Assembly (NCBI GenBank): GCA_037445225.1
Contig: JBBIKW010000018.1
Span: 10,150 to 74,149 of the forward strand
DNA: 64,000 bases
Source of the DNA: M3007 sp037445225
GTDB lineage: Bacteria; Bacteroidota; Bacteroidia; Chitinophagales; Saprospiraceae
Reading direction: 5' to 3'
Under the pieces are notes generated by a model. That model worked only from the letters and a program-made list of their open reading frames with translations, was not told where the DNA came from and made no database searches. Each line of letters opens with the position of its first letter. Within the stretch, counting starts at the first letter, position 1. Below, in pieces: positions 42,775-52,530 of this stretch. The translations under genes and the position numbers were made by a program.

Positions 42775-44208
42775 TCAAACGATTTCACCCAAAAGGGTGG
42801 CGCTGGTGGCGTCGTGGATGCGCACGTGAACGTAGTCGCCCGGTCGATAGCCTTCTTTTTTGGGGAAAACAACCATCTTATTTTGGCTGTTGCGGCCGCA
42901 AAAGTCGCGGTCGGATCGGCGCGAGTCGCCTTCGATCAGCACTTCAAACGTCTTGCCGATGTCGGCTTGGTTATGGCGCAGGCTGACAGCCGTCTGTAGG
43001 CGGATGATTTCGTTGAGGCGCCGCTTCTTGACGGCCTCAGGTACGTCGTCTTTGAGCTTGCGCGCCGCCAGTGTGCCGGGGCGCTCCGAATAAGCAAACA
43101 TATACGACATCGAAAAGTTGGCCCATTCGATGAGGCTGAGCGTGTCGCGGTGTTCTTCTTCGGTCTCGCTGCAAAAGCCGGCGATGATGTCGCTCGACAC
43201 GGCGGCATCGGGCAAGATGCGGCGGATAGCCCGTATGCGCTCTTCATACCAGGGCCGGTCGTAGGTGCGGTTCATCAACGCCAGGATGCGGCTGTTGCCC
43301 GATTGAACGGGCAGATGGATGTACTTACAGATGTTGTCGTAGCGCGCCATCGTGTAGAGCACCTCATCCGTCATGTCTTTGGGATGGCTGGTGCTAAAGC
43401 GCACGCGCAGGCGCGGGTGGATGCGCGCGACCATTTCCAAAAGATGGGCAAAGCGGACTTCTTGGCCCGTTTCCGGATTTTGCCAGCGATAGGAGTCCAC
43501 ATTTTGCCCTAACAGCGTCACCTCCCGATAACCGCGCTCGAAGAGGTCTTGTGCTTCGGCCACAATGCTGAAGGGGTCGCGCGAGCGCTCGCGGCCGCGC
43601 GTGAACGGCACTACGCAAAAGGAGCACATGTTATCGCAACCGCGCATGATCGAGATGAAGGCAGTCACGCCATTGCTGTCTAAGCGCACCGGACTAATGT
43701 CGGCATAGGTCTCCTCTCGGCTGAGCAACACGTTGACCATGCGCTGCCCACTCTCGGCGCCCTCTATAAGGCGTGGTAGGTCGCGATAGGCGTCCGGACC
43801 AACGACCAGGTCCACTAGCTTTTCTTCCTCTAAGAAGCGCTTTTTAAGTCGCTCTGCCATACAGCCCAAGACGCCGACGAGGGTGCCGGGGCGCTCCTTT
43901 TTGACGGCTTCAAAAATGCGCAGGCGCTTGCGCACCGTCTCCTCGGCCTTTTCCCGAATCGAGCAAGTGTTAATAAGAATGAGGTCGCTCTCCTCTAAAT
44001 GGCGCGTCGGCACGTAGCCCACCTCATGCAAGATGGAAGCGACGATCTCCGAGTCGCTGAAATTCATTTGGCAGCCGTAACTCTCTATGTAGAAGCGGCG
44101 CGCCCCCGCTGGAGCGGCCTCAGCCCAGCTTTCTCGGTACAACACGCTGCCTTGGCGTGTTTCGTCTATCGCTTTCAGACCCTCCGTAACCAAGTGCTCT
44201 TCGCGCAT
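42775..44208 (-). CDS. miaB: tRNA-2-methylthio-N6-isopentenyladenosine37 synthase MiaB
   Basis: MiaB adds the 2-methylthio group to i6A37 of tRNA. The 477-residue protein has three N-terminal cluster cysteines (C46 in YGCQMNFSDSE, C82 in NTCSIREKAEE, C116 in GVLGCMAER), the radical-SAM CxxxCxxC (C191, C195, C198 in CDNMCSFC) and a C-terminal TRAM-type segment. The ATG at 44208 is used; upstream in-frame sequence to 44271 lies beyond the TACCTTTG box and is untranslated leader or promoter. It heads the miaB - sigma-54 activator - thioredoxin-like gene group. Confidence 0.97.
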   Translation of the reverse strand: MREEHLVTEGLKAIDETRQGSVLYRESWAEAAPAGARRFYIESYGCQMNFSDSEIVASILHEVGYVPTRHLEESDLILINTCSIREKAEETVRKRLRIFEAVKKERPGTLVGVLGCMAERLKKRFLEEEKLVDLVVGPDAYRDLPRLIEGAESGQRMVNVLLSREETYADISPVRLDSNGVTAFISIMRGCDNMCSFCVVPFTRGRERSRDPFSIVAEAQDLFERGYREVTLLGQNVDSYRWQNPETGQEVRFAHLLEMVARIHPRLRVRFSTSHPKDMTDEVLYTMARYDNICKYIHLPVQSGNSRILALMNRTYDRPWYEERIRAIRRILPDAAVSSDIIAGFCSETEEEHRDTLSLIEWANFSMSYMFAYSERPGTLAARKLKDDVPEAVKKRRLNEIIRLQTAVSLRHNQADIGKTFEVLIEGDSRRSDRDFCGRNSQNKMVVFPKKEGYRPGDYVHVRIHDATSATLLGEIV

Positions 44209-44236
44209 AAGGACTCGTGCAGTAGTTTTTGCCCCG

Positions 44237-44244
44237 CAAAGGTA
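44237..44244 (-). promoter_or_regulatory. -7 box TACCTTTG of miaB
   Basis: Plus-strand CAAAGGTA lies 28 bases upstream of the miaB ATG. CAAA runs further upstream are off the ideal spacing. Confidence 0.5.
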
Positions 44245-44316
44245 AGGGATTTGGCGAGCAAAAAATGACAAAATGGCAGCGCGAAGAAAAAGGCCCCGCT
44301 CCCTTTGATAGTGATC

Positions 44317-47300
44317 TCAGCGCGCCACCGTGAGGTCGCCCGCCCGGATTTCGGTAGTGCCGTCTACATATTCGAGCTCGATGACGTAGGCATACACCCC
44401 AGGAGCCGCCTCCCGACCGCGCCAACGGCCGTCCCAGCCAAGTGCCGGGTTGTTGGGCGGTACATCGAGCCGTTCGAACACGCACTCGCCCCATCGATCG
44501 TAAATGCGCATATATCGCAGGCGAACTATCTCTGGTCCCGCCGAAACGAAAAAGGCGCCATTAGCAGCGGAGCCCACCTGCATGACGTTGGGTATGTACA
44601 CGCGCGGCTCGCGCAGCACCGCAATCGTGATCCGGTCTTCGGCGATGCAGCCGCTAGTGTCGCGCACTTGAATCAGGTATTGCGTAGTGCGACCAGGCTG
44701 TGCTATAGTCGTCAGCTGTTCGGGCGCCTTCAGCCCTGTCGTCGGCGTCCAAAAGAAGGTATCTACGGGAGCGCCGGCCGTCAGCGCCTCCAACCGGACG
44801 CTATCGCCCAAGTAGATCGTCGTGTCGGGCCCTAAGACGACAACGAGTTCCGGTGGGTCGAGCAAGAGAACGCCTTGACTGCTCTCGCAGCCGTTAGCAT
44901 CGATCACCTCCACCGTATAGGTTCCGGCAGCTAACCCCTGAAACCTTACCGGTAGCGTCGTCACCACCTGGGCCGGGCCGCCATTCAGCCCTACGGCGTA
45001 AGGCCCTAAGCCTCCCTGGATGCTGGTAACTGCGAGACTTCCGTTGCGTTGGCCAAAGCAGCGGGGCGACTCGATAGCGATTTGAATATCCGTGCGGGGC
45101 GGCTCGCTCAAGGTAAAGCTGTCGCGATAGGTACATCCTACGGAGTCCGTCAGCGTTACGGAATAGGTACCTGCTCCCACACCGCTCAGCGCCGGCGCTG
45201 AAGTGTTGTTGCTCCACAATATAGCGATGGGCGGTGTGCCTCCGCTTATCTGGAGCGTTACGGAGCCGTCGGCTTCGCCCGCACAGCTGACGTTGTGCCC
45301 ATTGCCGTAATCGGATAAGGTCGCCGTGACAATAATGGGCGGCGACACCGAAACCGTAATGCCCGGTCCGATACTCTGCGGGCAGATATTACCCTGAACG
45401 ACAAGGGTACTGATGGTGTAAGTCGTCGTTGCCGTTAGGCTGACGCGCAGGGTGGTGTCGCCCGTAAGGCCGTCGAGCTGTAGGGGCGATACTCCTCCCG
45501 ACAAGGTGACATTATACGAAGTGCCGCCGCTGAGTTGCAGGGTCAGCCGGACGGAGTCGCCCCGGCAGACGGTGGAGGGCACTGCGCTGAGGGCCGCTGT
45601 TGGCCCGTTCTGGACGTCAATGCGATACGTACCGCTGGTGGTACCGGTACAGAATCGATCTTGAACCGATACAAGCGCAAATACTTGGTTTTGCTGGACG
45701 TTGTTGCTGCTGATGGTAAAGGTATTTTGTGGAGCCGCCACGGCGTTTTGCGGCACGCCGTTGATGCTGTATACAAATTGGAAGGGCGCTGTTCCAGTGA
45801 ACTGCACTTGGAAAAGGGCGTTGCTATTAACACACACGGTAGTGTCGCCCGAGATGGTCGCCGTAGGGCGGTCGTGAAAAACGACGGGAACAGGCGGCGA
45901 TACAGACAGACATGGGCTGAGCGGGTCTACGGTGCCGTTAGCGGAGGGCAGGCCCGCCACCGCAGAGATGTAGTACGTCGTCTCGGTCTGCATACCGGCT
46001 TGAAACCCAAAGACTGGAGTATGGCTGGTCGAAATGGTGCTTGCAGGCAAGGCGTTCGGATCCGAATAGAGAATGTACTGCAATATTTCTCCCGGCGCCA
46101 ACACAGTGCCGATAGCGGGTAGAGCCCGAGCGGAGTCGGGTAAGCACACGTCTATAGATGACACGGGAATCAACCCGGCCTTCGTGATACAGCTACATGT
46201 CGCGCTGCCCTGTGTTGAAGCGGTACATCCATCGGGTGAGCTAACGGTCGCGTCGAACGTCGCTCCGCTGTTGAGCGGCTCCGAGGTAAAGGTGTTGCCG
46301 GAAAAGGTGCCGTTAAGGCCGGTAATCGTTGGATTGACAACGCCCGACACTTCAAAGGTTACGGTATAAGTAAGAGTAGCCGGATTGCAGTTGGTAGACA
46401 CGTTGGCAATGACTGGTACCGGGTTTACCGTAACGGTGGCGCTGCCGGTAGCATCTGCCGGACACCCGTTGGCCATAGCGCTTACCAAGGTATAGGTACT
46501 CGTAGCGGTAGGTTTGACCATCAGTTCAAACGGCGAGGCGAGCGCATCAATGGGCGGTTGATTGACGCCGTTTACTTCGTAGATGGCATTAAAGGGCGGA
46601 TTGCCCGTGAAAGAAAAGGTCAGCGTTGTCGAGTCCCCTGCGCAGATGTTGAGATCGCCGCTCAGACTTGCCGTAGCAGCAGGCTGCCAAACGACCGAAG
46701 AGCCCACCGATATCGAGGCGCATGGGTGGTTCAAGTCGATGCCCGTGGCAGCATTCGGAATACCGGCCAGAGCAAAGATGTAATACGTGGTGCCCGGAGT
46801 CATCGTCGCCGGGTCGAAGGCGAACGTCGGCGTATTGCTCAGATCCAAAATGGTCCACGTTGCCGGCGTGTTGGTCGTCACCAAAGCGTAGAGCAGTGTG
46901 TCGATGGGCCCGAGCGATGTGCCAACCGCAGCAGATGCCGAGGCAATTTCTCCCGCACAAAGCACGAGCGGCGTCTGGTCCATGACGCCTGCATCGGTAA
47001 CGCAGGGACAAGTAGCCGTGCCGCTGACCGTGTCGCTTCCACATTGCCACTGGTCTCGCGCCACGATAAAGTAATCGAACGGCGGAGGCGTAGGATCGCT
47101 GGTGTAGCGCCCTGTGACGGAGTTATAGTTGCCGCCCAACAGCCCGGTAAAAACTATCGAGCCGAGTTCGCCTTGGATGACATCTAACTCGAGGACGAAA
47201 GTCAAGTTATCGGGCGCACAAGTAATGACTACACTGTCCAGAACAACCGGCGGATGCACCGTGACATTGGCCGTGCCGGAGGCTGTGCCCGGGCATTCGG

Positions 47301-50300
47301 CGTTGGAAATCGACACCAGTTGGAAGGTGGCGTTTTCCTGGAGGGTAGCGCTCAATGTAAAGTTCGTCTGAGCTGCGGCGGCGGTCTGCGGCTGTCCGTT
47401 GAGGGTGTATGCTAAGGTAAAGGGCGGCGTACCCGACAGCGACACGGGGATGAGCACTGTCCCGCCTGGACACACGTCGTAATTGCCCGAAATGGTAGCC
47501 GTTGGTTTGGCGCGCCAAATAACCGGAGCGCCTGCCTTCACCGACAGGCAAGGATCGTTCAGATTGATGCCTTGCGGGCCACCCTTATTGCCTGCTACAG
47601 GCGAGAGGTAATAGGGTGTATTGATACTCATAGTGTTGGAGTCGAATACAAATACCGGCTGAGGCGCTATGGCGACAATGGTGCCCAATACCTCTGTGGG
47701 ACTGGTGTGCAACACAAATACAAGCGTGTCTTCGATTTCGAGCTCCTCTAAGCCCAAGAACGCGCCAAACAGCGTGTCGCCCACGCAACCCGTGAGCGCA
47801 GCCGTATCGATCCGGCCCGCATCCGTCAGACAAAAACATTGAGATAGGCCCTGAATAGGGTGCGGCTCGCAGCTGTTAGCATCGTTCAACAGTAAATTAT
47901 AGGGGTCGTTGAGCGGTATGGGTACACTAGTGAAGCGATTTCCTACAAAACTTCCGCCTACGCCCAATACAGAGAACGGAGGAGTCCCCACCGCATCGAA
48001 CGCTACAGTATATGTCTGGTCTACCAGATTGCATTGGATCAGGATGTTTTCGGCTTGAGGTGGATAATTTACAAAAACGGTAGCCTCTCCTATGACAGTC
48101 CCCGTGCATCCGGGCGACTCTACGCTGATGAGTCGATAATGAGTGGTGGTGTCTACATTGACCGGAATGAGGTAGGGATCGTCAAAGGTCTCTACGACAG
48201 GTTGCACCACGCCATCGATGGCGTATTCCAATAGGAAGGGGCCGCTTCCGGTAAAATCCACCACCAAGAACGTATCGGCGTTTTCGCATACCGTGATGTC
48301 GCCCGCCAGCAGGGCGGTGGACGGCGTAAATACGGCTACCAGGGCCACTCCAGAGACTGTGCCCGGGCAAGGGCCTCCGTTGCTGACGCTGACCAACTCG
48401 TAAAAGGTGCCAATAGGCGGATTGACAGGGATCACTAACGGATTATCGGTGGTCGTTATAGGCGGCTGTTCGACGCCATTAGCTTGGTAAACGACCGTGT
48501 AGGGCCCGGGGCCAGTGAAGTCGATAGTGATCGTCGTGCCGGTGCCATCTCGGCAGATTTGTCCGCCACCAGATATAGAGGCGGTGAGCGGAGGCAGCAC
48601 GTTCACTGTGGCCGAGCCGGATACAGAACCCGCACAGCCGTTGGAAGTAACGCTCACCAACACATATAGCGAGGTGTCGGAAGGCGATACTCGCAAGACT
48701 TTGGACGCGCCAAAAGCGGTATCAGGAGGCTGGGCTACGCCGTTGATGTTATATGTAAAAATAAAAGGCGGAGTGCCGGTAAAAGAAAAGGTCAAGTCAA
48801 GGGAGTCGCCCCGACATATGGTGCCGCCGCCAGAGAGGTTAGCTGTTGGCGGGTTACCCACCTGCGTCACCAATGTATCGCCTGATAGCGCCGTGCACAA
48901 ACTATCGGATAGGAAAAAGATCCGATACACCGTAGTGCCTAAGGGCGGGGTAATGGGTATGCGCAGTAATGTATCGGACGTAGTAATAAGCGGCACCGTA
49001 TCCGCCTTCATCGTGTCTGTCTTGACAGAATACTGCAGTTGAAAAGGAGGTATTCCAGTTATCCGAATGCGCAAGGTATCGGTTTGGCCTGCGCACAGGT
49101 TGAGCGTGTCGTTGAGAAACGTCGCTTTTGGCGCCGTAAGCGCAAAGACCGTGTCGCGCCCGGTCGGTATACCAATGCAGCTGTCGGCCATCACGCTTTC
49201 CAATTGGAAGATGTTCCGCCCTGGCGCGAGCGGAGGCGTCAAAAAGACGTGTGGGTTGTTGTTCGTGGTGATGGGTGGTTGATTGACGCCGTTTATCGAA
49301 TACACGAACGAATACGGAGGATTACTGGTAGAGAACTGCACCTGTAGGTTGACGCGTTCGCCAGCGCAGACGGTGTCCGGGCTTACCAGTGTCATCGTGC
49401 AGGAGGGTGCTCCAGTCACGACTGCCAAGGCGCTAGTGTTGGGCCCTTTGCAAAACGCGTCCTCCAGTGCCTGAAGGGTGTAAGTGGTCGTAGTGGTTGG
49501 AGAAATGGGAAAGACCCAGGGAGACTCGCTTGCGGTAAAGGTGCCGAGCAGGCTGCTCCCAGCTAACAAGTTGAACGTCCAAGGCGCTTGCCCGCTCAAT
49601 TGCACGAATAGCTGCACCGACTTGCCGGGGCAAACCGTCGGAATCGGGTTGATAGACGCCTGAGGAGGGGCGTGCACCGTGACGGTCGTCTGATTGGGCA
49701 AGTTGCACAGCGCCGTCGTAAACGTCAGCAAATAGGGCCCTAACATGCCTACTGGGTTGAAAAACACGCCGTTGACGCCGGGCCCCGACCAAGTGCCGTT
49801 AGGTACTACTGGGTCTTGCAGTTGCGTCAGGTCGAAAAGTCCACCGTTTTGGCAGATATCCGCCGTGCCTAAGTTGGGCTGTGGACACACTACGTTGAAA
49901 GACATATAGTTAGTAAACGTAGGGTTGCAACCCGGCGGTAACGGCTCTACGATGCCTACCACCCAGAACGGGCCGTTGTTGCACATGTCCTGCGTTACGG
50001 TAGCGGTGTAGGGAGGAATTTGGATTGGGCTGCTTCCTCCTCCACCGCCGCCGCCTCCGGGAACGCTGGGAAATCCGCAACCGGCATTGCCGTAAAAGTT
50101 CGGAAAACCCGCATCGGTAACGAAAGCCCCATCCCCACCTACCAACTGGGCCGTGTTGTATGTCGTGCTCCAAGAGCAGCCGCAACTCAGCCCAAAGGTC
50201 ACGGTCTGAGCACCTCCTGTATTTGGGAAAGCCTCCCCACTGCGCGTGCAGCCGTTTTGCATCACGTAGATTACCGGCGACAGCGGACATAGGCTCCCAA

Positions 50301-50946
50301 AGTTATAGTTGTAGTCGTAACCCGCACTGGTGAATACCACCACGGGTACGCCTGGCGGAACGGACTCTCCCGGTCCAGCGCCGATGACTACAGCATTGGT
50401 GCAAATAGACTGAATGCTGGCAATAGCGTTGGCGCTGGGCTCTTGCCACGAACAACCGCCGCCAATGTCTGCGTCGCCTGCACTGTTGTTGGGAAAGGTT
50501 AGCGTAGCATCGTCTACATAGAAGCCGCTGCCCGACCACAAGGCCATCATCTCGTTGTTTTGCTCCGTGCCGCAGGCATTGACGAACAGCGCCAAGGTCA
50601 TAGGACAACCATTGCACGCGTTGGGCGGAGTACTGCGTACCTCGGAACACCCTAACAAGGTACCTTCGCCATTATAAGGGTTGAAGTTGGACGTCGTGCC
50701 GTAGTACCAGTTGATGCAGATGCCGGGCTGTAGTCCTGTGCCCGTGGCTTGCAAGGTGAATTGGTCGCCCGGGCACAGGGTGCAGGGCGTCAACCCGGGG
50801 CGGCAGCTATTCGAGGTGAACGTGGCGTTTTGGCCCAACATTGGGCAAGGCTGCGCGTTTGCTGAAGTATAGCAAAGCCAACAGGCAATACCGAGGGTGA
50901 AAAAGCGTAGAAAAACCATTTCCGAAGCCGTACATCTCTTGTTCAT
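44317..50946 (-). CDS. giant T9SS type B surface protein (2209 residues)
   Basis: From the ATG at 50946 the protein has a signal peptide (ending SANAQ) and a Cys-rich N-terminal region with the NACGTEQNNEMMALWSG motif and an eight-glycine run. Many ~90-residue beta modules of the LTFSFTGTPPFxxxYxINGVxQPP type follow. Among them is a larger module repeated three times (C-xT-AGxI ... YYIsaVAG ... CLSV). Near the C-terminus are two SprB-type repeats, a GDSVRLEALT domain and a CHU_C/gliding-motility type B sorting domain (VYIPNVMQVG ... VYAYVIELEYVDGTTEIRAGDLTVAR). It is predicted to be a surface adhesin or matrix protein. Start choice: a further upstream start at 50988 would lengthen the signal region without benefit. 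Confidence 0.9.
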   Translation of the reverse strand: MNKRCTASEMVFLRFFTLGIACWLCYTSANAQPCPMLGQNATFTSNSCRPGLTPCTLCPGDQFTLQATGTGLQPGICINWYYGTTSNFNPYNGEGTLLGCSEVRSTPPNACNGCPMTLALFVNACGTEQNNEMMALWSGSGFYVDDATLTFPNNSAGDADIGGGCSWQEPSANAIASIQSICTNAVVIGAGPGESVPPGVPVVVFTSAGYDYNYNFGSLCPLSPVIYVMQNGCTRSGEAFPNTGGAQTVTFGLSCGCSWSTTYNTAQLVGGDGAFVTDAGFPNFYGNAGCGFPSVPGGGGGGGGSSPIQIPPYTATVTQDMCNNGPFWVVGIVEPLPPGCNPTFTNYMSFNVVCPQPNLGTADICQNGGLFDLTQLQDPVVPNGTWSGPGVNGVFFNPVGMLGPYLLTFTTALCNLPNQTTVTVHAPPQASINPIPTVCPGKSVQLFVQLSGQAPWTFNLLAGSSLLGTFTASESPWVFPISPTTTTTYTLQALEDAFCKGPNTSALAVVTGAPSCTMTLVSPDTVCAGERVNLQVQFSTSNPPYSFVYSINGVNQPPITTNNNPHVFLTPPLAPGRNIFQLESVMADSCIGIPTGRDTVFALTAPKATFLNDTLNLCAGQTDTLRIRITGIPPFQLQYSVKTDTMKADTVPLITTSDTLLRIPITPPLGTTVYRIFFLSDSLCTALSGDTLVTQVGNPPTANLSGGGTICRGDSLDLTFSFTGTPPFIFTYNINGVAQPPDTAFGASKVLRVSPSDTSLYVLVSVTSNGCAGSVSGSATVNVLPPLTASISGGGQICRDGTGTTITIDFTGPGPYTVVYQANGVEQPPITTTDNPLVIPVNPPIGTFYELVSVSNGGPCPGTVSGVALVAVFTPSTALLAGDITVCENADTFLVVDFTGSGPFLLEYAIDGVVQPVVETFDDPYLIPVNVDTTTHYRLISVESPGCTGTVIGEATVFVNYPPQAENILIQCNLVDQTYTVAFDAVGTPPFSVLGVGGSFVGNRFTSVPIPLNDPYNLLLNDANSCEPHPIQGLSQCFCLTDAGRIDTAALTGCVGDTLFGAFLGLEELEIEDTLVFVLHTSPTEVLGTIVAIAPQPVFVFDSNTMSINTPYYLSPVAGNKGGPQGINLNDPCLSVKAGAPVIWRAKPTATISGNYDVCPGGTVLIPVSLSGTPPFTLAYTLNGQPQTAAAAQTNFTLSATLQENATFQLVSISNAECPGTASGTANVTVHPPVVLDSVVITCAPDNLTFVLELDVIQGELGSIVFTGLLGGNYNSVTGRYTSDPTPPPFDYFIVARDQWQCGSDTVSGTATCPCVTDAGVMDQTPLVLCAGEIASASAAVGTSLGPIDTLLYALVTTNTPATWTILDLSNTPTFAFDPATMTPGTTYYIFALAGIPNAATGIDLNHPCASISVGSSVVWQPAATASLSGDLNICAGDSTTLTFSFTGNPPFNAIYEVNGVNQPPIDALASPFELMVKPTATSTYTLVSAMANGCPADATGSATVTVNPVPVIANVSTNCNPATLTYTVTFEVSGVVNPTITGLNGTFSGNTFTSEPLNSGATFDATVSSPDGCTASTQGSATCSCITKAGLIPVSSIDVCLPDSARALPAIGTVLAPGEILQYILYSDPNALPASTISTSHTPVFGFQAGMQTETTYYISAVAGLPSANGTVDPLSPCLSVSPPVPVVFHDRPTATISGDTTVCVNSNALFQVQFTGTAPFQFVYSINGVPQNAVAAPQNTFTISSNNVQQNQVFALVSVQDRFCTGTTSGTYRIDVQNGPTAALSAVPSTVCRGDSVRLTLQLSGGTSYNVTLSGGVSPLQLDGLTGDTTLRVSLTATTTYTISTLVVQGNICPQSIGPGITVSVSPPIIVTATLSDYGNGHNVSCAGEADGSVTLQISGGTPPIAILWSNNTSAPALSGVGAGTYSVTLTDSVGCTYRDSFTLSEPPRTDIQIAIESPRCFGQRNGSLAVTSIQGGLGPYAVGLNGGPAQVVTTLPVRFQGLAAGTYTVEVIDANGCESSQGVLLLDPPELVVVLGPDTTIYLGDSVRLEALTAGAPVDTFFWTPTTGLKAPEQLTTIAQPGRTTQYLIQVRDTSGCIAEDRITIAVLREPRVYIPNVMQVGSAANGAFFVSAGPEIVRLRYMRIYDRWGECVFERLDVPPNNPALGWDGRWRGREAAPGVYAYVIELEYVDGTTEIRAGDLTVAR

Positions 50947-51017
50947 GGGAGGTCCGTCTTTGATTATGGAAAAAATATTGTCCAACAAAGTTGCCGTGCG
51001 CGAAGGTAGGGCGTACC

Positions 51018-51025
51018 TAATTTTG
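51018..51025 (+). promoter_or_regulatory. -7 box TAATTTTG of the yggS-like gene
   Basis: It matches TAnnTTTG, 24 bases before the ATG at 51050. On the opposite strand TACCTTCG (51001-51008) may serve the divergent giant gene. Confidence 0.4.
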
Positions 51026-51049
51026 GCCGCTTAAAATTAACAGGTCGAC

Positions 51050-51703
51050 ATGCTGGAAGAGCTGTTAAAAAAACTAACGCTCCACGGAGTGCGCCTAATC
51101 GCGGTATCGAAGACCCATCCGCCCGAGCGCATCCTCGAACTGTACTGCATGGGGCAACGCGACTTTGGCGAGAACCGCGTACAAGAGCTCATGGCTAAAG
51201 CGCCGCATTTACCGGCGGACATCCGTTGGCACCTCATCGGTCACCTACAGACCAACAAAGTGCGCTATATCGCGCCTTTTATCCATATGATACACTCAGT
51301 GGACAGTTTGCGGCTTTTAGAAGAAATCGACAAGCGAGCAGCCCAATCTAATCGCGTGATAGATTGCCTGTTGCAGTTTCATATTGCCCAAGAAACCAGC
51401 AAGTTTGGCCTTACCGAGGCGGAAGCTTGCGCACTTTTGGAGAGCCCACGGTACCGTACCCTGCAGCACGTGCGCATCTGTGGCGTGATGGGCATGGCTA
51501 CCTTCACCGACGACGCCCAGCAAATTCGAGCTGAGTTCCGCCATCTGTCCAGCATCTTCAAGCGCCTAAAACGGGCCTATTTTGCCAATGCCCCGCATTT
51601 CCGAGAGCGCTCTATGGGCATGTCTTCCGACTGGGAGATAGCGGTCGAAGAAGGCAGCACCATGGTGCGCATCGGAAGTTTGCTCTTCGGCGCGCGCCAA
51701 TAA
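51050..51703 (+). CDS. YggS/PLPBP-family pyridoxal phosphate protein
   Basis: The 217-residue cytoplasmic protein is a PLP-binding TIM barrel of the YggS/PROSC family, which buffers pyridoxal phosphate. The Schiff-base lysine is K21 in IAVSKTHP, and the family motifs FGENRVQEL, WHLIGHLQTNK, GLMGM-like CGVMGMATF and MSSDWEIAVEEGSTMVRIGSLLFGAR are all present. The length is typical. The gene is divergent from the giant protein and converges on the TIR gene, 10 bases apart. Confidence 0.95.
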   Translation: MLEELLKKLTLHGVRLIAVSKTHPPERILELYCMGQRDFGENRVQELMAKAPHLPADIRWHLIGHLQTNKVRYIAPFIHMIHSVDSLRLLEEIDKRAAQSNRVIDCLLQFHIAQETSKFGLTEAEACALLESPRYRTLQHVRICGVMGMATFTDDAQQIRAEFRHLSSIFKRLKRAYFANAPHFRERSMGMSSDWEIAVEEGSTMVRIGSLLFGARQ

Positions 51704-51713
51704 AAAGGTAATC

Positions 51714-52508
51714 TCATGTCCCTTTTCTGAGGGTATCCAGCACCCGCTTCATGCTGCGTTCGAACGCTTGCTCCGAAATATCCAAGGCCAACACGCTGTT
51801 TAGCCGGTCCACGATGCGGCCCAAGTTGCTCTGCAGCTCGTACAGCCGGGCGCGCTTAGCCTCAAAAGCGCGGGCGTCGCCGCCTAAATGGCGCAGCTGC
51901 TCGATTTTAGCGTCCAACGCTGCAATCTGCTGTCGAAGCGTCTTCTGTGCTTCGATTTGAAAATCAATATCGAAAGCCGAACGGTCTAAGCGCAGCGGAA
52001 TGAACTGCTTGTCGGACAGCCAAACTGCGTATAAGGCAGCAGCGCTTTCTTGGCCCACCCATCCCGATAGGAGACTCTGAGCGGAAACGATGGATATTAC
52101 CGCATCGCAAGCGCGCACCGACTGCTGAATAAACGCCCAGATGTCCATCCCTGCCGGCATGTTGTCTTCGTCCATGATCACGCGTATGCCGTGTTGTTTG
52201 AGGAAATCGCGCACGCGCCGGGCCGTCACCGCATCGGCATGGTTGTACGAGATAAATACGGTCGGCGCTGACGGCGTAGGAATAGGAGAAGTAGCCTGTT
52301 CTGGCGCGAATTCTACTGCAGCGGCGTTGATGCGGGCCATCTCGCGCCGAAAATCATCGGTATCCAACATGCCGCTGTGATATTCCCGATTGGCTTGGCG
52401 GTAGCGGGCCATCAACAAGGTGGCCTCGTTGGGCTTAACCGTTGCCAACAATTCCAAGGCCTCTTCCGTTTTTCCTTCGGCGATGAGCGAGCGAATTTGA
52501 TTTTTCAT
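51714..52508 (-). CDS. EAD11-like plus TIR domain protein, candidate NAD-hydrolysing immune effector
   Basis: The 264-residue protein has no signal peptide. Residues 1-65 follow the pattern I associate with effector-associated domain 11 (LIAEGKTEEALELL ... NEATLLMARY ... GMLDTDDFRREMARIN), a recruitment domain in bacterial conflict systems. A Pro/Ser linker precedes a TIR domain (about 84-200) starting VFISYNHADAVTARRVRDFL. Its GWVGQE at 149-154 aligns with the WVHKE catalytic glutamate motif of SARM1, making E154 the candidate NADase residue. The C-terminus is helical. Family knowledge suggests it is an effector recruited by a partner carrying the same EAD. No partner is adjacent. It has its own TACCTTTG promoter box. 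Confidence 0.8.
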   Translation of the reverse strand: MKNQIRSLIAEGKTEEALELLATVKPNEATLLMARYRQANREYHSGMLDTDDFRREMARINAAAVEFAPEQATSPIPTPSAPTVFISYNHADAVTARRVRDFLKQHGIRVIMDEDNMPAGMDIWAFIQQSVRACDAVISIVSAQSLLSGWVGQESAAALYAVWLSDKQFIPLRLDRSAFDIDFQIEAQKTLRQQIAALDAKIEQLRHLGGDARAFEAKRARLYELQSNLGRIVDRLNSVLALDISEQAFERSMKRVLDTLRKGT

Positions 52509-52530
52509 CTACTGCGCGCGGTGGAACGCT

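Noticed and set aside
50032..50066. Phase-variable poly-glycine tract in the 2209-residue protein
   Set aside because: The codons are mixed GGN triplets rather than a homopolymer, so slippage frameshifts are unlikely.
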